Assembly (NCBI RefSeq): GCF_021290925.1
Contig: NZ_JAJSLX010000001.1
Location: forward strand, 1 to 64,000
Reading direction: 5' to 3'
DNA from: Sessilibacter corallicola
GTDB lineage: Bacteria > Pseudomonadota > Gammaproteobacteria > Pseudomonadales > Cellvibrionaceae
DNA: 64,000 nt
Part shown: positions 56,141-62,409 of the stretch, piece by piece
Position numbering within the stretch: the first letter of the stretch is position 1
How the letters are laid out: every line of letters begins with the position of its first letter
Program-made: the position numbers and the translations under genes
The notes under the pieces: model-generated
Database searches by the model: none
What the model was told of the DNA's origin: nothing
Seen by the model: the letters and a program-made list of their open reading frames with translations, nothing else

Positions 56141-57733
56141 TTATGAAGCTACAATGCTTTCTGCATCGTTGTTTTCTACCACCTTGTGGTCGAATTTTTG
56201 ATTAAGGTATTGCACTAACGGATTGAAATGAACATCGTCTTCTGTCCATTCAGGAATAATATCTTCAAGCACATGATGCTCAGACACTAAATTGCCGCGT
56301 AAAAATGTTCGAATAATTGGGTGAATACCGGTGCTGAGATGTGCACCATCGACGTCATCTTTGTGTATTCGATCTACGGCTAACGGATCAGGGCTGGCGT
56401 AGATAATATCTAGCCCAAATTCCAACGTAACAATGTGATAAAATTCAAATTCAGAAAACTCCTCTTCGACTAAATTTGTCGGTACATCAACAAAGTATTC
56501 AAACGATTCGGAGTCATTTTTTTTTGCAATTACATCGCACAAAAAACCCGTCTGCTGCCATAAGCCTGGGCTCATGTTCGAACGCTCTAAAACGAGCTTA
56601 GCGATATCTTCGGCAGATTTTTTAACAGCAAGAGAAGGCCAAGAAACACCGTGGTATTTCTTCTCTAAAAAATTCGAGAGCGACTCAATATTGTGCCTAA
56701 ACCCGTGAATAAAACCCGATTGTTTTTTACGATAATCACGCTCTTGCATTAGGGTTCCAGCAAAATACATGTCGTCAACATTCTTTGATTCAAAATTATT
56801 TTTGAGCGCTGGGAAGCGATTATTCAATCTTAAATCAGGGCGCGCAGATTGCTGGAAAATACTTTTATCCAACTGAAACCCGGTACAAAGCAGAACTTTA
56901 TCGAACTCCATTTCTTCAATTTCATCGTCGGCATGAACGTAGTGAAACGTCGTTTTCAGAGCATCGCCACTTTTCTCGATCTTGGTCAAATTCGCATCGA
57001 GCATCACGTTTTGCAACTTCAATTGATAGGTATCGATAAAGTTATTATTAATGGCCCTCAAATGGCCAACGAACTTGCTTTTCCACGACAGTGTAATCGG
57101 CGTTGGACTGCACACGTAAATTCGCGAAGCCGTTGAAATCAAGTTATCTGCGGTCTCAAACGCCGAATTGCCTTTACCAACAATCAGTACTTTTTTGTCG
57201 ACAAAATCATTAGGATCAACCGACATTTCGGTGTAAAGCTCAGCCAATTCAATACCGGGAATATTGGGCACATAAGGCTTGCTCACACCTGTAGCCACCA
57301 CCAAAACCTTACACGTAACTTCTTTTGCTCCATCCAATTCAACAGTAAATAAGCCATCTTTAGAGACAGAGGTAACCTTGCAATTAAATTCAATATTAAG
57401 CTTGTTGACCTTGGCAAAATCGGACAGATAATCAGTCATTACATCGGCTGGAGGAAAGTACTCTTTGCTGTATTCCTTGAATAATACATCGTGATCGTAA
57501 TCTATGAGAGAGTTCCAATCCCAACGGAGGTTTCTTATTTTATCATCGTAGCCTGTATAGACTTTATTGGCAGATATTAAGGTTCTATGACGAGGAAAGC
57601 GCTTAAAAAACGTTCCCACACTCGGACCAGATTCAACGATACAATAGTCTCTTTTGTTTCTCTCTAGAAAATAACCAAGCTGAAGTCCGGCCGGCCCCGC
57701 ACCAATAACAAGATACTCATAATATTTTTTCAC
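56141..57733 (-). CDS. FOXRED2-like FAD-dependent oxidoreductase
   Basis: 530 residues; GTG start with AAGGT upstream. N-terminal FAD site VIGAGPAGLQLGYFL, then the R-F-P-R-H-R-T-L-I-S-x-N-K segment and D-W-N-S-L, which I recognise from the FOXRED2/ERFAD group rather than ordinary flavin monooxygenases. Second Rossmann motif VLIVGKGNSAFETA (NADPH) and V-L-L-C-T-G-F. The C-terminal 150 residues have the group's H-P-I-I-R...H-V-L-E-D-I-I-P-E-W-T pattern. 25 bp after the dioxygenase gene, so co-transcribed. Likely N- or C-oxidation of a kynurenine-type intermediate or a reduction partner; reaction unknown. Confidence 0.82.
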   Translation of the reverse strand: MKKYYEYLVIGAGPAGLQLGYFLERNKRDYCIVESGPSVGTFFKRFPRHRTLISANKVYTGYDDKIRNLRWDWNSLIDYDHDVLFKEYSKEYFPPADVMTDYLSDFAKVNKLNIEFNCKVTSVSKDGLFTVELDGAKEVTCKVLVVATGVSKPYVPNIPGIELAELYTEMSVDPNDFVDKKVLIVGKGNSAFETADNLISTASRIYVCSPTPITLSWKSKFVGHLRAINNNFIDTYQLKLQNVMLDANLTKIEKSGDALKTTFHYVHADDEIEEMEFDKVLLCTGFQLDKSIFQQSARPDLRLNNRFPALKNNFESKNVDDMYFAGTLMQERDYRKKQSGFIHGFRHNIESLSNFLEKKYHGVSWPSLAVKKSAEDIAKLVLERSNMSPGLWQQTGFLCDVIAKKNDSESFEYFVDVPTNLVEEEFSEFEFYHIVTLEFGLDIIYASPDPLAVDRIHKDDVDGAHLSTGIHPIIRTFLRGNLVSEHHVLEDIIPEWTEDDVHFNPLVQYLNQKFDHKVVENNDAESIVAS

Positions 57734-57758
57734 GATATATTTACCTTGAAATTTTTGT

Positions 57759-58928
57759 TTAAGTAATTAAATGATTTAACGTCTCTTCTCGATGTTTTTT
57801 TAAGTACTTCATAAATGGTGAACCGCCTGTACCTATTTCCCCCCTCTCTCTAGATTGACTGTATTTGGATGCTGGTTTATGAATGTAATCAACGGTAATT
57901 TTTAAATGTTCACTTCTAAACTCAGCCAGCTCATAGATACAATTATTATAAGAATCGGTAATTGCCTTATCGTCAGAAGTTAATACAAGCGATCTCAGCT
58001 TGTTTTTCGATAGAAGAACACTCAGAAAATTTTGATGTTCAATAGGCATGTACGCACGTAGATGAATCAAATACGATAACAACTCATCTTCTGCGTGCTG
58101 AATACCGAGCAGTGCATCGATTAAAGGAAGAATTAAACTCTGTGCTCCACTGCCACCTGGATGAGAAATTGGCTGGTTGTTAAATTTAGCAACGCCTTCA
58201 AACCGTACTCGGTTCATACCTCGCATAAACGGCTGAATTCTATTAAAAAAGATATCTGGATCACAATTAGAGCGTACGTTGGCTAATACATTCTTGATGT
58301 CATGTAAGGTACGACTGACAACATTTAACTCCCTGACAACTTCGCTGGAATCTAAGTAGTACCCGTCTAGATTCATCAAGGTATTTGCCGCTTTTACCAG
58401 CACTTCGGCTTTCTTTTCAATATCAATATGAGTCCGAATAAACCAACTTTCGTCCAAACCACCGTAAAAACGGCAAATAATCGCTAAATTATTAATTTCG
58501 ACGTCGCCATCAGAATCTAATTTTTTCCAATTATTTAAACCGTGGGAATAGTAACTTAAAACTGGTTTTCTATTTAACGTATCGGCAATTTCTGACAACG
58601 GGACAGCAATTGCCGGACAAATAGAACCTCTTGTTTCTTTCTTCCAGTTTTCATGTATGGAAGCGTGGGCAAAGACTGACAACATTAACAGCGCAAGCTC
58701 CTGCTCGCCTTTACTTATCAAGGACGACACATCTTTTACGTCTTGCTTCTTTATTACTGAATTAAATTTTTTAGCTGCCAACAAGTCAGGAAGTTCTGTA
58801 ACCAGATGATTCCATTCTTTAAATTCATCAGGCAATTTCTGTATAGGTTGGACTTCTGGCAAAAAACTGTTGATTGTGAATTGAGAGACACTACTACGTA
58901 AATAGTCATTCGCAACGGTGCTTGACAT
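57759..58928 (-). CDS. Indoleamine 2,3-dioxygenase (IDO) family haem enzyme
   Basis: 389 residues, IDO length. Expected reaction: L-tryptophan plus O2 to N-formylkynurenine. Motifs colinear with animal IDO: ICPAIAVPLSEIADTL followed by K-P-V-L-S-Y-Y, C-D-P-D-I-F-F-N-R-I-Q-P-F, G-G-S-G-A-Q-S, RAYMPIEHQNFL, the proximal-haem region FRSEHLKITVDYI with His341, and the substrate-loop GTGG (366-369) before F-M-K-Y-L-K. These set it apart from tryptophan 2,3-dioxygenase and from the PrnB branch, though PrnB-like chemistry cannot be excluded. First gene of the operon; GAGGG upstream of the ATG; promoter candidate at 59057-59085. IDO is uncommon in bacteria. Confidence 0.88.
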   Translation of the reverse strand: MSSTVANDYLRSSVSQFTINSFLPEVQPIQKLPDEFKEWNHLVTELPDLLAAKKFNSVIKKQDVKDVSSLISKGEQELALLMLSVFAHASIHENWKKETRGSICPAIAVPLSEIADTLNRKPVLSYYSHGLNNWKKLDSDGDVEINNLAIICRFYGGLDESWFIRTHIDIEKKAEVLVKAANTLMNLDGYYLDSSEVVRELNVVSRTLHDIKNVLANVRSNCDPDIFFNRIQPFMRGMNRVRFEGVAKFNNQPISHPGGSGAQSLILPLIDALLGIQHAEDELLSYLIHLRAYMPIEHQNFLSVLLSKNKLRSLVLTSDDKAITDSYNNCIYELAEFRSEHLKITVDYIHKPASKYSQSRERGEIGTGGSPFMKYLKKHREETLNHLIT

Positions 58929-59056
58929 GCAAAACCCTCAGTGCTGTTACGGACCGCAAGATCCTCAACTACATCGGTTTAAATTAGTCTTTATAAAATG
59001 GTACTTATGAAAGAAGGTAGTATGTTCTGAAGAGAGCGCTAATTAGAGCATATTCG

Positions 59057-59085
59057 ATTACATTAATGCTACTAAATTAGATCAA
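59057..59085 (-). promoter_or_regulatory. Candidate promoter of the IDO operon
   Basis: On the minus strand TTGATC, 17-base spacer, TGTAAT (5 of 6 at -10), about 120 bases before the IDO start. Two related palindromes bracket the -10: CTAAATTAG at 59072-59080 and CTAATTAG at 59039-59046, centred about 33 bp apart (three helical turns), which could be an operator pair. Confidence 0.45.
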
Positions 59086-59194
59086 ACTGATATATTTTTT
59101 TTTCAAATATCAACCTAATATCCATATATCTCATCAATATTTAATCTGCTCTTTAAAATCAATAGAATAACGTCTCCCCAATTAAATCAATAAA

Positions 59195-60523
59195 ATGAGA
59201 CCGATTACCATGTCTGTTCACAACATCTTTCTACCTTCTTCGGAACAAAAAGTAGGCATGTTAAATAAAAGAGTGGTTAAAAATTTGGACTTTCTTACAG
59301 ACTCTACCGCATCTTTTGACAACGATATTCGGCATTTCTTTTCGCACACAAACTTTTTTATTTCAGAAACAGCGCACAAAAATATTGTAGAAGCCATCGA
59401 TTTAATCGAATCAGTCGTGCGAAACAAACGCTACATTCAATCGATCACCGCTTCATATCCATACCCGCCAACCAAATCAGAACTAAAAGGCATCTTAAAT
59501 TGCTACGATTTTCACCTTCAAGACGATACTCCAAAACTGATAGAAATTAATACCAATGCAGGCGGCGCTCTATTAAATGTCGATTTTATTCAAAAATACG
59601 AATCCAAATATCCAAGTTACTTGAATAATTCACACACAAGCTCTTCTGAGCAAATCAAAGCAAAAATCATCGACATGTTTTTGACTGAGTGGAAGCTAAC
59701 GAATAATACTAGACCGTTAAAAACGGTCGCCATTGTCGATAAAGATCCCAAAGCGCAATTTTTATATCCAGAATTTTTCCGTTTTAAGAACCTGTTATCA
59801 CGTCAGGGGATTGTTTCCTATATAGTTGCGCCAGAAGAATTAACCTGTATTGGCGACAATCTGTATTACCAGTCCACAAGAATTGATATGATATATAATC
59901 GCATGACAGATTTTTTACTGGAGGAAAAATACAACGAACACATTAAGCAATCTTACGCGTCGGGCGCAGTGGCGCTATCACCAAACCCATACCTCTATAC
60001 CATTTACGCTGACAAAAGAAATTTAGTGACGCTATCGGATAAATCCCGCTTATCGCAATTGGGTATTTGCGATAAATCAATCGCACGGTTAAGCCAATAC
60101 ATACCAAACGCAGTTCTTGTCACTCATGAGAACGAACAAAATTTGTGGAAAAATAAATCTCGTTATTTCTTCAAACCAATTCACGGATTTGGAAGTAAAG
60201 CCGCCTATAAAGGAAGCAAACTTACAAAAAAAACCTGGCAAGCCATCATTCACTCTAATTACATCGCTCAAAACTATGTAGAGCCATCCGTTAGAATTGT
60301 CCAACTGGACGACAAATTTATAAATTTAAAAGCCGACTTACGCGCCTACGTTTACGATGGCAAACTTCTGTTTTTGGCAGCACGATTATTTCGCGGCCAG
60401 ACAACTAATTTTCGTACCTTTGGCGGTGGGTTTTCGGTCGTTCACCCAATATTAGATAAGAATTCCTACATATCTAACTCACTGCACAAAGGTTATATTA
60501 ACTTTAATAATTCTAAGACGTAG
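59195..60523 (+). CDS. Conserved protein with ATP-grasp-like features
   Basis: 442 residues, no signal peptide. Features: PKLIEINTNAGGALLN (about 111-126), IDMIYNRMTDFLLEEK, then SPNPYLYTIYADKRNLVTLS, the FFKPIHGFGSKAAYKGSKLT loop (a phosphate-binding Gly-rich turn after K), A-Q-N-Y-V-E-P-S, D-L-R-A-Y-V-Y-D-G and Q-T-T-N-F-R-T-F-G-G-G-F. The Lys-Pro, E-I-N and D-L-R/T-N elements suggest an ATP-grasp amide ligase, possibly with permuted order. I recall the family only as uncharacterised. The second ATG at 59210 has a better-placed GAG and may be the real start. Divergent from the IDO operon, 24 bp before tag. Confidence 0.7.
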   Translation: MRPITMSVHNIFLPSSEQKVGMLNKRVVKNLDFLTDSTASFDNDIRHFFSHTNFFISETAHKNIVEAIDLIESVVRNKRYIQSITASYPYPPTKSELKGILNCYDFHLQDDTPKLIEINTNAGGALLNVDFIQKYESKYPSYLNNSHTSSSEQIKAKIIDMFLTEWKLTNNTRPLKTVAIVDKDPKAQFLYPEFFRFKNLLSRQGIVSYIVAPEELTCIGDNLYYQSTRIDMIYNRMTDFLLEEKYNEHIKQSYASGAVALSPNPYLYTIYADKRNLVTLSDKSRLSQLGICDKSIARLSQYIPNAVLVTHENEQNLWKNKSRYFFKPIHGFGSKAAYKGSKLTKKTWQAIIHSNYIAQNYVEPSVRIVQLDDKFINLKADLRAYVYDGKLLFLAARLFRGQTTNFRTFGGGFSVVHPILDKNSYISNSLHKGYINFNNSKT

Positions 60524-60546
60524 ATAATTATTTAATTTATTTTTAG

Positions 60547-61161
60547 GTGTTAACTATGAGTTCGTCAGCCGTGTGTCCAGACGGAAAGCCAAGATGCAAA
60601 TGGAGCCTTTCTGCTCCTGATTTTATTGACTATCACGACAAGGAATGGGGATTCCCAGTTTCTGATGATCGAATTTTATTTGAGAAAATTTGTTTGGAAG
60701 GATTTCAATCTGGCTTAAGCTGGAGAACAATTTTGGCTAAAAGAGAAGATTTCAGAATAGCGTTTAAAAATTTTGAAATTGAAAAAGTAGCGCGATACAA
60801 CACTCGCAGTGTTGAAAAACTTCTTACCAACGAAGGAATCGTACGTCACCGAGGAAAAATTGAAGCTACTATTAATAACGCCAAAAAAGCCATTGATTTA
60901 ATCGAAGAAAAAGGCTCACTTGCCGCGTTTTTTTGGCATTACGAGCCCGACCCATCCGACGTCGACCCACCGCAAACGGTATCGGTTTCAAAAGAATCAA
61001 CCGCCATTTCTAAAGAGTTAAAAAAACGCGGCTGGAAATTTGTAGGCCCAACCACCGTTTTTGCGTTTATGCAGGCCATGGGACTCATCAACGATCACGT
61101 CCACGGCTGCTGCGTTCGCGAAAAAGTGGAAGAAGCGAGAAATAAATTTAAACGACCTTAG
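60547..61161 (+). CDS. tag: DNA-3-methyladenine glycosylase I
   Basis: 204 residues. Base-excision repair enzyme removing 3-methyladenine. Family landmarks: C-K-W opening, DYHDKEWGFPVSDDRILFEK, EGFQSGLSWRTIL, VGPTTVFAFMQAMGLINDHV and the paired His/Cys zinc ligands (C near 13, H near 28, H-G-C-C near the end). The length is normal. It appears to be co-transcribed with the ATP-grasp-like gene and is followed by a good terminator. Probably housekeeping and unrelated to the tryptophan cluster. Confidence 0.95.
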   Translation: MLTMSSSAVCPDGKPRCKWSLSAPDFIDYHDKEWGFPVSDDRILFEKICLEGFQSGLSWRTILAKREDFRIAFKNFEIEKVARYNTRSVEKLLTNEGIVRHRGKIEATINNAKKAIDLIEEKGSLAAFFWHYEPDPSDVDPPQTVSVSKESTAISKELKKRGWKFVGPTTVFAFMQAMGLINDHVHGCCVREKVEEARNKFKRP

Positions 61162-61175
61162 TTTTTACTGGCAGG

Positions 61176-61230
61176 CAAGAGAGCTAATTTGGAGTTAGTG
61201 ATTTTTTGAAAGTTAGCTCTCTTGTTTTTT
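61176..61230 (+). terminator. Terminator after tag
   Basis: Perfect 12-bp stem CAAGAGAGCTAA / TTAGCTCTCTTG around a 25-base loop, followed by TTTTTT, 15 bases past the stop. Confidence 0.85.
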
Positions 61231-61580
61231 ATTGAAAGAAAATCCACAAACAGCGAGTAAAAATAAATTGGCATTGTAATTCGGTGAAAATCATTATTAA
61301 TGGGATCTTTTTATTAACTCAAATAACGTCGTAAATTTTCAAGAAATATATTTTTATTTATCTGCAACAAGGTTTACCCTCTACTCTGAAACACATCAAT
61401 AACTGCTATCGCATCAACTCGGGTTTTTAAGTTGACATACCACAATCCAAAATGAAAATTTCTTAGCCAAATTGTCGTAATACGAGTCAAACCCGCTAAA
61501 TCCAACAGGGTCCACAGAGAGAATTAACATTCCGTTTTATTTATGATCCAAGTATCGCCAATGTCAAAAAAGGAAAAGAT
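61231..61580. other. Intergenic upstream of the small secreted protein
   Basis: 350 bp, AT-rich, no gene seen. Contains the promoter candidate at 61432-61459. Confidence 0.4.
61432..61459 (+). promoter_or_regulatory. Candidate promoter of the small secreted protein
   Basis: Perfect TTGACA at 61432-61437, 16-base spacer, GAAAAT (4 of 6), leaving a leader of about 115 bases before the start at 61581. Confidence 0.4.
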
Positions 61581-61940
61581 ATGTTTTCAAAATTAAAAAT
61601 TATTTTAGCAATCGCATTATTGTTTACCTCAAGCTTCGCCTTCTCTCAAGCAATTACTGCGACCGATAACGCAAAAGTACTTCATGTAGGAGCCTTTGGA
61701 AATCAAACTGTTCAGGGATTTCCTCCAGGTCAAATTGCAATGACTTTAGACCGAGCAGTATCCAACTCAGGGTGTTCAAGAGCTTCAGCAGCGCAAGTTA
61801 GATGGGATGGCTCAACTGTCTCAGGACAAAATGCGTTAAAAGTAGCACTAGAAGCCCAACGCAGTGGCAGGCTTATATACGTTCAAACACTGGGATGTGT
61901 GAACACATACCCGCATTTATGGTATTTGGTTATTTATTGA
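61581..61940 (+). CDS. Small secreted hypothetical protein
   Basis: 119 residues. A clear signal peptide (MFSKLKIILAIALLFTSSFA, cleavage after F-S-Q-A or nearby), leaving about 95 mature residues. The mature part has two cysteines (N-S-G-C-S and L-G-C-V-N) that could pair, and an aromatic C-terminus (H-L-W-Y-L-V-I-Y). Ribosome site AAGGA. Single transcription unit bounded by terminators on both sides. No family recognised, no toxin or enzyme motif seen. Confidence 0.75.
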   Translation: MFSKLKIILAIALLFTSSFAFSQAITATDNAKVLHVGAFGNQTVQGFPPGQIAMTLDRAVSNSGCSRASAAQVRWDGSTVSGQNALKVALEAQRSGRLIYVQTLGCVNTYPHLWYLVIY

Positions 61941-62003
61941 TTTATTACAACTAAAACTTAGACCGCCAATAATTATGGCGTTAATTAAATATCATTAAGC
62001 ACA

Positions 62004-62032
62004 AAAAAGCCCGCTATTTAAGCGGGCTTTTT
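62004..62032. terminator. Bidirectional terminator between the secreted-protein gene and tRNA-Ala
   Basis: Perfect 12-bp stem AAAAAGCCCGCT / AGCGGGCTTTTT, 5-base loop, U-tract in both directions. It serves the plus-strand gene ending at 61940 and the minus-strand tRNA ending at 62057. Confidence 0.9.
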
Positions 62033-62056
62033 AAGTCGTTGTTTTACAACGTAATT

Positions 62057-62132
62057 TGGTGGAGCCTAGCGGGATCGAACCGCTGACCTCAACACTGCCA
62101 GTGTTGCGCTCTCCCAGCTGAGCTAAGGCCCC
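62057..62132 (-). tRNA. tRNA-Ala (anticodon GGC)
   Basis: 76 nt including an encoded CCA. Acceptor arm GGGGCCT / AGGCTCC, D-arm GCTC/GAGC, anticodon arm CAACA-CTGGCAG-TGTTG with GGC, and T-arm GCGGTTCGATCCCGC all fold in the standard cloverleaf. Very close to the E. coli tRNA-Ala(GGC) in the D and T arms. Confidence 0.97.
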
Positions 62133-62192
62133 AAATAAGGATGAATCGGTTGATTCAAGCGCTTCAGAGTAGAATCTCTCAAAGCGGGGCGC

Positions 62193-62220
62193 ATTCTAAC
62201 ATGAGGGCTGATCTTGTCAA
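62193..62220 (-). promoter_or_regulatory. Promoter of tRNA-Ala
   Basis: Minus strand: TTGACA (62215-62220), 16-base spacer, TAGAAT (62193-62198), followed by a GC-rich discriminator (GCGCCCCGC), the signature of stringently controlled stable-RNA promoters. About 54 bases separate the expected start from the mature 5' end. Confidence 0.85.
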
Positions 62221-62409
62221 TATTTTTTTTATGAGTAACTTATTGATTTTATTGGCTTTCTTCAATGCATCAGCAATTGTTGATGTATTGATCAGTTAAC
62301 AAGGCTCAACCGAGCTGTGGTTGGTTAAATTTTGTACACACCGATTAAATCAAGGGTCTTAAAATCAAAGCTCTTAAATCAGTATTCTACTAGTTAATCG
62401 CCAAATCTA

